Positions 1-8,738 of a DNA stretch of 64,000 nt are shown one piece after another. The stretch's first letter is position 1, and each line of letters starts with the position of its first letter. Location: positions 1 through 64,000 of the forward strand of contig CANNFM010000016.1 in assembly GCA_947503835.1 (NCBI GenBank), written 5' to 3'. The notes below the pieces were generated by a model. It made no database searches and was not told the origin of the DNA. It saw only the letters and a list, made by a program, of their open reading frames with translations. The position numbers were made by a program, and so were the translations under genes. Source of the stretch: an uncultured Aquimarina sp. GTDB taxonomy: Bacteria > Bacteroidota > Bacteroidia > Flavobacteriales > Flavobacteriaceae.

Positions 1-39
1 GAAAATCCAAAGCTTAAAACCAGAATAAAGCCTAAAATG

Positions 40-82
40 AAAAAGACTGCCTAAATCTTTCTAGACAGCCTCTTTTTCTTTT
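40..82 (+). terminator. Probable intrinsic terminator of an upstream gene
   Basis: An A-rich run and a CTGCCTA arm pair with TAGACAG and a following T-rich tract. Any gene it serves ends at or before the left edge. Short open frames reach about positions 28 and 54, too little to identify. The rest of the stretch up to the first gene at 268 holds no gene that I can see. Confidence 0.5.
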
Positions 83-267
83 TTGAGCTGTTAGGGATCA
101 TAGATACTTCTGAAAAAAGTGCTTTCTTGTCTCAATCATTTTTCTTCACATTGAGAACATCGTTTTAGTTTGTAATAATTTTAACAAAAACTAAATTTTC
201 ACACCCTATTTTTAGGGATCTCTTAACCACACAACTTTATTATACCTAATATTTATATGAAAATTTC

Positions 268-2505
268 ATGATGAGGTTTTTGATATTTCTAATCTGTTTC
301 AATTTAGTATCACTAAGCTGGGCTCAAATTGATAGCAAAGAAAAAAAATCTTTTACAGTCGGGGTTACAACCGAAAACATTGAGATTGATGGCGATTTAG
401 ATGAATCAATTTGGAGCACTTTAACACCCGCTAAGGATTTTGTACAATACTTTCCCTCAGACTCTATCCCTGCAAAAGCGCAGACAGAAATTTATATGTG
501 TACCAATCAAAAAAGCCTGTTTATAGGGGTAAAATGTTACTCAACCGGTAATGATTGGATTGTTACTTCGTTGCGTAGAGATTATCGAGCTGGAGGGAGT
601 GATAATATTACCTTATTGTTCGATACCTTTGATGATGGTACGAATGCAATTTATTTTGGGATAAATCCCGAAGGTGTACGTCGAGAAGGTATTATTAGTA
701 ATGGAGGGAATGATTTTAGGGATTTTTCGACCTCTTGGGATAATAAATGGAAAGGAGAGGCAAAAAAACACGATGGATATTACACTGCCGAATTAGAAAT
801 CCCATTTAGTACACTACGCTACCCTACACCATCTAAAACATGGGGGTTTTCTTCTTATCGTTTTGATACACAAACCAATGAAATTAGTACATATACAGGA
901 ACTCCACGTAATCAAATACTCTTTACATTGGCCTATCCCGCAGAGATGATTTGGGAAGAAGAGTTAACAACAAAAAGCAGTGCCGTCTCATTGATCCCTT
1001 TTGTATCCTCTGGTTTTAATAAAGATTTTGAAGATGAACTCCCAGCAGATGAATTTTTTGAGGCTGGAGGTGATGTTAAAATAGCGCTCACTCCAGGACT
1101 TAATCTGGATCTAACAGTAAACCCCGATTTTTCTCAAGTAGAAGTCGATGAACAGATCACTAATTTGGATCGTTTTGAGATATTTTTCCCTGAACGGAGG
1201 CAGTTTTTTTTAGAAAATGCAGATCTGTTTGGTCAATTTGGGTTTGAGAATATTAATCCTTTCTTTTCAAGAAGAATAGGATCTAGCGAGGATGTTACTA
1301 CAGAAGAATTAGTGCAAAACAGAATATATGGGGGCCTTCGCTTAAGCGGAAAATTAGATCCCAATACAAGAATTGGTCTTTTAAACATGCAAACGGCATC
1401 TAGTAACGAACAAGGCATCCCGAGTGTCAATTATGGGGTTGCGGTCGTTCAACGTAAATTATGGACACGTTCTAACATTGGCCTTATTGCTGTAAATAAA
1501 GAATCGCTTCAGCTCGAAGATCTAAATTTCGATCTGGATACCTTGGATCTCAATAGATATAACAGGATGGTAGGTGTAGATTTTAATTATGCAACCAAAG
1601 ATAATACCTGGTCTGGTAAAACATTTGCACACGGCACCTTTTCACCTGATACAGATGTGTCCATTGCACAAGGGAGTACCTTAAACTATAATACCCGTAA
1701 ATTTGGAGCACTCTGGAAACATGAATATGTAGATGAAGACTATAATGCCGAAGTGGGTTTTATACCCCGTACAGATTATTTTAGAATTAGTCCGGTAGCA
1801 GAACTTCGATATTATCCGCAGAATGAGTTTTTAAATAACCATAATTATAGGGCAGAAGCAGATGTTTTTTGGCGCCCAGGTTTCGGAAAAACTGATCACC
1901 AGTTTTCCGTAGGATGGGGTGGTGAACTTGCAGAAAGAGCCAATTTCGAGTTTAGTCTCAACCATAACTATGTCTACTTGTTTGATCCCTTTGATCCTAC
2001 TGGTACCGATTCTTTAGAGTTAGAAGAAGATCAGGATTTCTCATATTTTAGTTTCACTGGTAATTATAGAAGTGATACGCGTAAGGCATTTAGTTGGAGT
2101 GTAAGTCCGTATGTTGGCGAATATTTTAATGGCTGGCGATATGGTACCAGAGGTAGTTTTACCATTCGCTACCAACCCAAAGGTTTCTTCTCTTTAAATT
2201 ATGCGGTAAATTATTTTGATTTGCCACATCTCGATGGTAGTAGAGAGACTTTTTTAATCAGCCCTCGTATCGATTATACGTTCTCCAAAAGTTTATTTAC
2301 TGCACTTTTTGTGCAGTATAACTCTCAGGACGATAACACTAATATTAATGCACGTATACAGTGGCGTTTTGCCCCGGTATCAGATTTAATCCTGGTATAT
2401 ACCGACAATTTCTTAACCGGAGATGTAGATCCTTTGGATCGTTTTGCCTTTGATGTACGCACCCGATCTATTGTCCTAAAAATTACGTATTGGCTTAATT
2501 TGTAG
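268..2505 (+). CDS. DUF5916 protein with N-terminal CBM9-like domain
   Basis: Exported protein of 745 residues. A signal peptide covers about residues 1-20 (hydrophobic FLIFLICFNLVSLSW, then AQ). Residues about 40-215 match the carbohydrate-binding family 9-like sandwich (IDGDLDESIW start, LEIPFSTLRYP near its end). Residues about 235-745 look like DUF5916, with FFPERRQFFLENADLFG as the hallmark and many alternating aromatic strands, ending in a hydrophobic strand and a terminal Leu. That suggests an outer-membrane beta-barrel. The family is common in Bacteroidota and has no assigned reaction. Two adjacent ATG codons (268, 271) are possible starts. The gene stands alone and converges on the LytTR regulator gene. 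Confidence 0.88.
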   Translation: MMRFLIFLICFNLVSLSWAQIDSKEKKSFTVGVTTENIEIDGDLDESIWSTLTPAKDFVQYFPSDSIPAKAQTEIYMCTNQKSLFIGVKCYSTGNDWIVTSLRRDYRAGGSDNITLLFDTFDDGTNAIYFGINPEGVRREGIISNGGNDFRDFSTSWDNKWKGEAKKHDGYYTAELEIPFSTLRYPTPSKTWGFSSYRFDTQTNEISTYTGTPRNQILFTLAYPAEMIWEEELTTKSSAVSLIPFVSSGFNKDFEDELPADEFFEAGGDVKIALTPGLNLDLTVNPDFSQVEVDEQITNLDRFEIFFPERRQFFLENADLFGQFGFENINPFFSRRIGSSEDVTTEELVQNRIYGGLRLSGKLDPNTRIGLLNMQTASSNEQGIPSVNYGVAVVQRKLWTRSNIGLIAVNKESLQLEDLNFDLDTLDLNRYNRMVGVDFNYATKDNTWSGKTFAHGTFSPDTDVSIAQGSTLNYNTRKFGALWKHEYVDEDYNAEVGFIPRTDYFRISPVAELRYYPQNEFLNNHNYRAEADVFWRPGFGKTDHQFSVGWGGELAERANFEFSLNHNYVYLFDPFDPTGTDSLELEEDQDFSYFSFTGNYRSDTRKAFSWSVSPYVGEYFNGWRYGTRGSFTIRYQPKGFFSLNYAVNYFDLPHLDGSRETFLISPRIDYTFSKSLFTALFVQYNSQDDNTNINARIQWRFAPVSDLILVYTDNFLTGDVDPLDRFAFDVRTRSIVLKITYWLNL

Positions 2506-2598
2506 CGGTGTATAGGTTAGCGGTATTAAAAAATGGCTTCGGTTTCGAGGTCTTTAAACCCCATGATACAAATCAATCAAGATGATTACCCAAAAGAA

Positions 2599-2781
2599 GA
2601 GGCTCTCGAAGGGTGAGGCTCTCGAAGGATGAGGTTCGTGAAGGGTGAGGCTCTCGAAGGGTGAGGTTCGTGAAGGGTGAGGCTCTCGAAGGATGAGGTT
2701 CGTGAAGGATGAGGCTCTCGAAGGATGGGGTTCGTGAAGGGTGAGGCTCTCGAAGGGTGAGGCTCTCGAACCCTTCGAGAG
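2599..2781. repeat. 16-bp tandem repeat ending in a hairpin
   Basis: About 10.7 head-to-tail 16-bp units lie between two convergent genes. Two unit types are mixed: GAGGCTCTCGAAGGRT and GAGGTTCGTGAAGGRT. The array ends in an inverted copy, so CTCTCGAAGGG (2747-2757) pairs perfectly with CCCTTCGAGAG (2771-2781). There is no coding sense. Long open frames on the minus strand are by-products of the repeat. The final hairpin could act as a two-way terminator or barrier between the convergent transcripts. Confidence 0.85.
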
Positions 2782-2810
2782 TTCTGAAGAGCGCACAACT
2801 AGCATGTTCT

Positions 2811-3560
2811 TTATCGATGTAATCGATCCAAAATCTCCATTACTTCGTTCTTTTTTCGTACCGATACAGGTATGTTTTCTCCATTTTTCAACATTAGATA
2901 TCCGCCATCAGTTTTAATAAAAGCGCTAATACATTGCAGGTTGACTAGATGACTTTGGTGTACACGCAAAAACTGATAGTTTTTCAACATATCAGCAAAG
3001 TATTTTAGAGTTTTGGTTACAAATATTTTTTGACCGTCTTGTAGATAAAAGATCGTATTATTACTATCAGATTCGCAACGTATGATATCATCTAATCCAA
3101 CAATGATTATTTTGTCTAATGTATGTAATGATATTTTATCCGGTTTTTGCTCAGGAGCAGATAATGTATCTTTTAGGATATTTAATCGCTCTTTATTTGG
3201 CTGAATTTGCTTTTTCGCCTTAGCAATTGCTTGTGCCAGTTCATCATTTGAGTATGGTTTTAGCACATAGTCGATAGCGGCAAATTTAAAAGCTCGTATT
3301 GCATACTCATCACTTGCCGTTACAAAAATGATTTTTGATTTTAACTCAGGGAATATTTCTAATACGTCAAAACCTGTACCATCTCCCAGCATAATATCCA
3401 GAAATAGAATATCAGGTTCTGTATTACGTAATGATTTTGCAGCTTCTACTACACTTTGTGCAGTGTCAACGATTTTGATTTCGGGATGATTGGCTTCAAG
3501 ATCACTTTTTAAAAGCTGAAGTGCATCCGGCATGTCTTCTACAATAATGGCTGTAAGCAT
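2811..3560 (-). CDS. LytTR-family response regulator
   Basis: Cytoplasmic response regulator of 249 residues. The receiver domain spans about 1-120, with acidic residues VEDMPD near the N-terminus, phosphoacceptor Asp55 in ILFLDIMLGD, and the switch Lys in VLKPY. The DNA-binding LytTR domain spans about 145-245 (FLRVHQSHLVNL, with IPVSVRKK near the end). It starts 10 bp after the stop of the upstream propeller histidine kinase, so the two form a kinase-regulator operon. The target genes cannot be seen. Confidence 0.93.
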   Translation of the reverse strand: MLTAIIVEDMPDALQLLKSDLEANHPEIKIVDTAQSVVEAAKSLRNTEPDILFLDIMLGDGTGFDVLEIFPELKSKIIFVTASDEYAIRAFKFAAIDYVLKPYSNDELAQAIAKAKKQIQPNKERLNILKDTLSAPEQKPDKISLHTLDKIIIVGLDDIIRCESDSNNTIFYLQDGQKIFVTKTLKYFADMLKNYQFLRVHQSHLVNLQCISAFIKTDGGYLMLKNGENIPVSVRKKNEVMEILDRLHR

Positions 3561-3569
3561 AAATAAGGT

Positions 3570-6500
3570 TTAATAGTCGGTTTCTAATGGTATTTTAAAT
3601 GCTATCTGGGTCCCGGCAACAGTGTTGCCGTTCGTTTTGATTTCTTCGATCGTAAGGGAATCTTTTCCCGATATAGATTCTAATCGTTCTTGGGTCACAG
3701 TAAGTGCCATAGATTGATGATCTGTTTTGGTTTTGGCTTTTTGAGATTGAAAAATCCCTTGACCATTATCTAAAACTGTACAATGTAAAAAATCTTCGGT
3801 GGTATGAAACTGTACTTTTAGCTCGCCATCTCTACTGCCTTTCAAAATACCATGTCTAACCGCATTTTCTACGAAAGGTTGAATTAACATTGGCGGAATT
3901 AGTATTTCTTCGGGATCAAAATCTGTATCGATAGAAATAGTATAGGTAAATGGTTTGCTTGCCATTAATTGTTCTATTTCTATATAATGTTTTAGGGTTT
4001 GTATTTCTTGATCTAATGTAATGTGATCTTTTCTAGAATTGTATAATGTTTCTCTTAGTAAGGTAGCAAAAGTATTGATCGTAGTATTCATACGTTGTGG
4101 GTTGCTGGTTCCCATTGCTTTGATTCCGTTAAGGGCATTAAAGATAAAATGAGGATTCATTTGTAAACGTAATGCTTTTTGCTCTAAAGACAGAAGATGA
4201 TTTTGCATTTGAAGACGTTCTCTTTCTTCTTTATTTTTTCGTTTAACCCTTCGTATATATGAAGCTCCATATCCACCCATAACCAATAAGATTACACCTA
4301 ACACCGCCAATTGAAACCAGGCTTTCTCGTATATGGGACTATCTATAAAAAAATTAAAAGCAATAGGATCACTTTCTTCCCATCTATAATTTCTGGACTG
4401 CGCATAGAATATATGCGATCCATAGGCCAAACCAGCAAGGTTTTGTTTATTATCTGATGACCAGGGGCTCCATTCAGAATTATTTAGTCGAATTCGATAT
4501 TGGATATCATTTGGATGATCAAGATCAATGGTTTTGTATCTAAAAGACAGTTCGGTCTGATTTGGTTTTAGTTTTAAGACATTACTACTATTTGTCCAGG
4601 TATTTAAATTGATCGAATCTACATTTCGATACGCTACTTCTATATTTTCAAAGTATAATCTGGGTTTGATTGTTACTTTCGTTATTTCGCTGGGCTGGTA
4701 TTTTGTTAATCCATAGATAGCTCCAAACCATAGATTACCCTCTTTATCTTTAGTTACAGCGTTAAGACAAGTTTCGATCCCTAAAAATCCATCATTACGG
4801 CCAAAATGAAAGACATCGACAATATCATTAAATTGGTTTAGTTCTATTTTATCCACTCCTCTTTCACTACCTACCCACAGGTTGTTTTGATCATCGAATA
4901 TCATTTGATAGATATTATCCGAATATGGTTTTTTTCTTCCTTTTAGTTTTTTAAATGAAAGTTTCCCATCTAGACTAGACCACCATATGCCTTTTCCTGC
5001 GGTACCTATAAATAGTGTGTTTTTATGAAAAAGTAGCGTGCTTATAGCTGTTTTTTGATTTAGAACATTATCAAGGTGAGTAACGCGATTCTTCTTTATG
5101 TATCCCAGATGACCATTTTGAGTTGCGTACCACATTTTGCCCAAAGAATCTTGTAGCATATAGCTTATTTGCAAATCTTTAATACCATTTCTTCTTTCAA
5201 AATTCTTTAAACCTAATAAGCGTTTCTTTTCCGGATCATATTTAAAGCGTGTAATACCGGTAGAATAAGATGCTGCCCATATAGTAGTATTATCAACATG
5301 AATAGTTCTAATCCAATTAGATGGCAATCCTTTGTCTGTATCTATAATATGGTTTTTGATAACCGTTTTGACAATGGTATCAATTTTTATGATCGTGTCT
5401 TTTTTTAGAGTTCGTACATAGTTACTATCGATTACTATACTATCAACTTTTTTAATCTGCTTAAAAAGAATTCCTTTACCATCGGTACCTGCCCATATGT
5501 TTCCTGATACATCACTGGTAATACTTTTAATTTTTACTTCGGCTAAACGTTCCTCTTGAGGGATATGATGAATACCTGCAGAATCTATTTGGATAAGGCC
5601 TGCCTCAGAATTAGAAGCCCATATGCCTTCTTTTGCAGTATGTATTGCATAGACACGATTACCTTTTAATCCAGTATTTTGATCATAATGAATGAAATTA
5701 TTTTCAAAATATTTGTAAAACCCTCCTCCAGAAGTGGTAATCCAAATGTTAGATTGACGATCTAATATACTTTTTCTGATATGCGATACCGCTAAACCAT
5801 TTTTACGGGTAATTCTCTTTTTTAGAGTACGCTTATTGGCATCAATAACAGTAATACCTTCATTATTAGTGGCAAACCATAGCTCATTATCTTTATGTAC
5901 AGAGATGTTATTTACTCTCAATGGTTTCGATATCCAACGATTTCCATAACTTTTAGCATTGGTATTGATGACTAAAACACCTTGGTTGAAGGCGGCAGCA
6001 AAGATTTTATTTTTATAATAGATGGCGGCAGTAAAATTATGTGCACTATGTCGTTCTATAATACTGGCATCTTTTCTAATATGGTTTAGTTTCCAGAGCC
6101 CTTTGTTGGTTGCTATCCAAAACAGTCTGCCATCAAAGACAATGTCATTAATGATACTAGTATTAATCTTAGTATTAAGGTTTATCTTAACCAAGCCAAG
6201 TGTTTTTTGATATTCATAAATACCAATGTTCGTGGCTAAATAGGTTTTATCCTGTATTTTAAATATTCTATTAATTCTGGGGCCATCCAGGTTAGTAAAC
6301 TTGTTTTTTGATTTTATGCTTAATCCACTTTTTGTACCAATAAAAAGACTGTCATTAGCAAAGGTAAGTGCGTGAATGTAATTAGATTGCAATCCATCAC
6401 TTTCGTTCCAGATCTCAAATTCATCACCATTAAATCGGCACAGTCCTCCTCCTTGTGTACCCAACCACAAATATCCTATTTCGTCTTGTACAATATCATA

Positions 6501-6629
6501 AACTTGCGATTGTGGTAACCCATCTTCAAGAGTGTAAGCTCTAAGTTGATTATTTTGTGCATATAATGAACTGATAGGGCTCCATATCAGGAAAGGAAAG
6601 ATAAAATATAAAAACCGATATACGTTCAT
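3570..6629 (-). CDS. Propeller sensor histidine kinase (LytS-type)
   Basis: One-component-like hybrid sensor of 1019 residues. Signal peptide about 1-25 (FLYFIFPFLIW, cleavage after LYAQ). Two-component propeller repeats run to about residue 640, followed by a Y_Y_Y domain, one membrane helix (WFQLAVLGVILLVMGGY), a short coiled coil and a LytS-type kinase module. The phospho-His lies in QMNPHFIFNALN (residue about 827) and the ATP-binding N-box in PFVENAVRHG. An upstream in-frame ATG at 6662 would add 11 residues. I chose 6629 because a TAnnTTTG element lies between the two and the signal peptide starts cleanly here. The likely partner is the adjacent LytTR regulator. Confidence 0.92.
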   Translation of the reverse strand: MNVYRFLYFIFPFLIWSPISSLYAQNNQLRAYTLEDGLPQSQVYDIVQDEIGYLWLGTQGGGLCRFNGDEFEIWNESDGLQSNYIHALTFANDSLFIGTKSGLSIKSKNKFTNLDGPRINRIFKIQDKTYLATNIGIYEYQKTLGLVKINLNTKINTSIINDIVFDGRLFWIATNKGLWKLNHIRKDASIIERHSAHNFTAAIYYKNKIFAAAFNQGVLVINTNAKSYGNRWISKPLRVNNISVHKDNELWFATNNEGITVIDANKRTLKKRITRKNGLAVSHIRKSILDRQSNIWITTSGGGFYKYFENNFIHYDQNTGLKGNRVYAIHTAKEGIWASNSEAGLIQIDSAGIHHIPQEERLAEVKIKSITSDVSGNIWAGTDGKGILFKQIKKVDSIVIDSNYVRTLKKDTIIKIDTIVKTVIKNHIIDTDKGLPSNWIRTIHVDNTTIWAASYSTGITRFKYDPEKKRLLGLKNFERRNGIKDLQISYMLQDSLGKMWYATQNGHLGYIKKNRVTHLDNVLNQKTAISTLLFHKNTLFIGTAGKGIWWSSLDGKLSFKKLKGRKKPYSDNIYQMIFDDQNNLWVGSERGVDKIELNQFNDIVDVFHFGRNDGFLGIETCLNAVTKDKEGNLWFGAIYGLTKYQPSEITKVTIKPRLYFENIEVAYRNVDSINLNTWTNSSNVLKLKPNQTELSFRYKTIDLDHPNDIQYRIRLNNSEWSPWSSDNKQNLAGLAYGSHIFYAQSRNYRWEESDPIAFNFFIDSPIYEKAWFQLAVLGVILLVMGGYGASYIRRVKRKNKEERERLQMQNHLLSLEQKALRLQMNPHFIFNALNGIKAMGTSNPQRMNTTINTFATLLRETLYNSRKDHITLDQEIQTLKHYIEIEQLMASKPFTYTISIDTDFDPEEILIPPMLIQPFVENAVRHGILKGSRDGELKVQFHTTEDFLHCTVLDNGQGIFQSQKAKTKTDHQSMALTVTQERLESISGKDSLTIEEIKTNGNTVAGTQIAFKIPLETDY

Positions 6630-6649
6630 AAATGTTTTGAGGTTGAGAA

Positions 6650-6657
6650 CAAATATA
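6650..6657 (-). promoter_or_regulatory. -7 promoter element for the sensor kinase
   Basis: Reads TATATTTG on the minus strand, a match to the Bacteroidota TAnnTTTG. It would give a leader of roughly 15 bases before the ATG at 6629, which supports that start. No clear -33 TTG at the usual distance. Confidence 0.45.
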
Positions 6658-6711
6658 ATCAAACTGTTTTTTTGGTTTTGAAGTATTTGTACTTATTTAA
6701 TTGTGTAAAAA

Positions 6712-6809
6712 AAAACCGACACAACCTAAAAAAGGTATGTCGGTATAATAAACAAAAGTTTCCCCCTTTTTGTTTATCAGATTGAGTTTGTGTTTGTTGT
6801 GTCGGTTTT
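6712..6809 (-). terminator. Long inverted repeat with alternative pairings
   Basis: A perfect 14-bp inverted repeat (6712-6725 with 6796-6809; core CCGACACAAC) encloses about 70 bases. Inside, a second TGTCGGT (6738-6744) can compete for the same left arm, and an A-rich/T-rich pair (6750-6758 with about 6766-6775) can form another stem. It lies just after the stop of the 192-residue gene and ahead of the kinase promoter, so a terminator role is likely. Confidence 0.55.
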
Positions 6810-6814
6810 AATTT

Positions 6815-7393
6815 TTAGTAACTCGTGATCGCTGTTGTTTTTGAAGGATCGATAGTTATGGCTCCATCATTCCATTCAAAACTTTGCTTCAGATTTACAT
6901 ATTTAATATCAGATGTATTTTTGTAAAATGTTTGTGTTTGTAAAATATTTCCTTTTATCCCATACTCTTGATTTGGGAAAATATATTGAAAATCGGTATT
7001 AGAGTCTTCACAGTATACATTTTTAAGTTCGGGAAGAGCAACAATGGTATCGCCGTCTTCTGAAACTGTAAAATAATAGGCCTCTACATGTGCACAGCAA
7101 GCAAGATATTCAACTTCCATCTTTATCACCTCAGAGATCCCGTCTAAACCGGGATTCTCTAAGGTAGTAATAAAGATGTCCTCAAAAAGCTCTGTGTCAT
7201 TGATGGTTAAGGTCGAAATTGTTTCGGAGCTATTTCTTGACCTTACCAACTTGACAACATAAGCAGGGTGTTCTTTTCCTTGATCTGTGATTTCTGTTGT
7301 TACTAAATACTTCTCGGTATCAATAAATCCTTTTTGGGCATAGATGTATTGAAAACTTTGAAAAAGAACAATAATGATGACAACATTTTTCAT
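6815..7393 (-). CDS. Hypothetical exported protein
   Basis: I do not recognise this family. It has 192 residues with an N-terminal signal peptide (NVVIIIVLFQSFQYIYAQ, about 1-19), so it is probably periplasmic or exported. The mature part is rich in acidic residues and short beta-strand-like segments and has paired cysteines (ACCAH). It ends just before a long inverted repeat. The downstream gene on the same strand is the propeller kinase with its own promoter, so co-transcription is uncertain. Confidence 0.7.
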   Translation of the reverse strand: MKNVVIIIVLFQSFQYIYAQKGFIDTEKYLVTTEITDQGKEHPAYVVKLVRSRNSSETISTLTINDTELFEDIFITTLENPGLDGISEVIKMEVEYLACCAHVEAYYFTVSEDGDTIVALPELKNVYCEDSNTDFQYIFPNQEYGIKGNILQTQTFYKNTSDIKYVNLKQSFEWNDGAITIDPSKTTAITSY

Positions 7394-7828
7394 AACAGCG
7401 TATTTTGAGGTTGGCTATTTAATGTAAAACTAACTCCTTAAAATGGTCTTAGAGTGATGGTTTTAGAATTCGTTACGTTTCAATTAGAATTCGTTTAGAT
7501 TAATTGAAATAGTTGCCCTCATATCATTGCTCTATAACTAAACTGTGTTTGCTTTTTTTAGCACTATTATAAAAATGAAATCTTTGCTTAATGGCTTCAT
7601 TTTAAATGGTATGGTAAAACCATAAAGCAAAAAATTAATCTTAATGAGTTATATTATAATGAAGTTTTTTTGTACCTTCAAAACGTTTCTTTATATGTCT
7701 TTTGAAACAAAATAGGATACCCCTTAAAAGAAGAATGTCTTTGTTTATAGCAATTATTACTTGTTACTTAACATACTATACTTAATGTTTTTAATCTTTC
7801 TTAAAGTAATTAATAAATTTAATATACT
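7394..7828. other. Gene-free divergent region
   Basis: An AT-rich gap of 435 bp between divergently transcribed genes. I see no gene. A TACCTTCA at about 7673-7680 resembles a degenerate -7 element facing the muramidase gene, but no matching -33 is clear. Confidence 0.4.
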
Positions 7829-8671
7829 ATGAAAACAATACGTTATCGTTCTAGAGGAGAGGATGTTCATTATCTAGAAGAAATTCTTATCAAGCTTGGG
7901 TATACTGTTTATGTATCTAATTATTTTGGTAGAGATACAGATAGTGCCATAAAAGATTTTCAGCAAAAAAATGGCTTGGTAGTAGATGGTATTGTAGGGC
8001 TTAAGACATGGTCTAAACTTATCGAGGCAGAAAAAAACACAATCGCATTTAATGATAAGTTTTTATCCGAGCAGGATATTAAAGATTTTGCAAATAACTA
8101 TGGTTTAGAAGTGGCCATGGTAAAAGCAGTTAATGAGATAGAAAGTAGAGGCAAAGGATTTTTGTTGAGCGGAAAACCAATACTCTTATTTGAAGGCCAT
8201 ATTTTTTGGAGAGAGTTAGATAAAAGAGGGGTTAATCCAGCTGAGTATGTCTCTGAATACACAAAAGATGTATTGTATAAAAAATGGACTAAAAGGCACT
8301 ACAGAGGTGGGTCGGGAGAGTATGATCGTCTTGAAAAAGCTGCCGGGATATCTGATTTACCGGCATTTCATGATGCGGCCTATAGCTCAGCCTCATGGGG
8401 GTCTTTTCAAATTATGGGATTTCATTATAAACACTTAGGGTATTCTTCTATAGATCAATTTGTTTCGGTAATGTATGAACACGAAAGGGAACACCTTAAA
8501 GCCTTTGGTAAGTTTATAGAAAAAACTTCTTTTAGAGGCAAGAAGCTAATCGATTGGATTAAAGAAAAGAATTGGGCCAAATTTGCAGAAGGATATAATG
8601 GGCCTGGTTATAAAAAGAATAAGTACGATACTAAATTAAAAAATGCATATATACGATATAGTAATAATTAG
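7829..8671 (+). CDS. N-acetylmuramidase with peptidoglycan-binding domain
   Basis: Peptidoglycan hydrolase of 280 residues. Residues about 1-65 form a PG_binding_1-type domain (YLEEILIKLGY, FGRDTDSAIKDFQQKNGLVVDG with the typical DGIVG). Residues about 85-275 match the N-acetylmuramidase (DUF3380) family of phage-like endolysins. The candidate catalytic Glu is in VNEIESRGKGF (Glu103 or Glu105), followed by ILFEGHIFWREL and the SWGSFQIMG motif. No signal peptide is visible, so release would need lysis, a holin or a secretion machine. No other phage genes flank it. The downstream sensor is on the same strand 67 bp away. Confidence 0.87.
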   Translation: MKTIRYRSRGEDVHYLEEILIKLGYTVYVSNYFGRDTDSAIKDFQQKNGLVVDGIVGLKTWSKLIEAEKNTIAFNDKFLSEQDIKDFANNYGLEVAMVKAVNEIESRGKGFLLSGKPILLFEGHIFWRELDKRGVNPAEYVSEYTKDVLYKKWTKRHYRGGSGEYDRLEKAAGISDLPAFHDAAYSSASWGSFQIMGFHYKHLGYSSIDQFVSVMYEHEREHLKAFGKFIEKTSFRGKKLIDWIKEKNWAKFAEGYNGPGYKKNKYDTKLKNAYIRYSNN

Positions 8672-8738
8672 TTCTATAGATTATAAATGAGAAGATTAGC
8701 AGTTTTTTTAGTATCTTTAAGAGTAATCTGCTGTGATT

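Noticed and set aside
2554..2805. Minus-strand open frames over the 16-bp array
   Set aside because: Low-complexity products of the tandem repeat, with no family resemblance.
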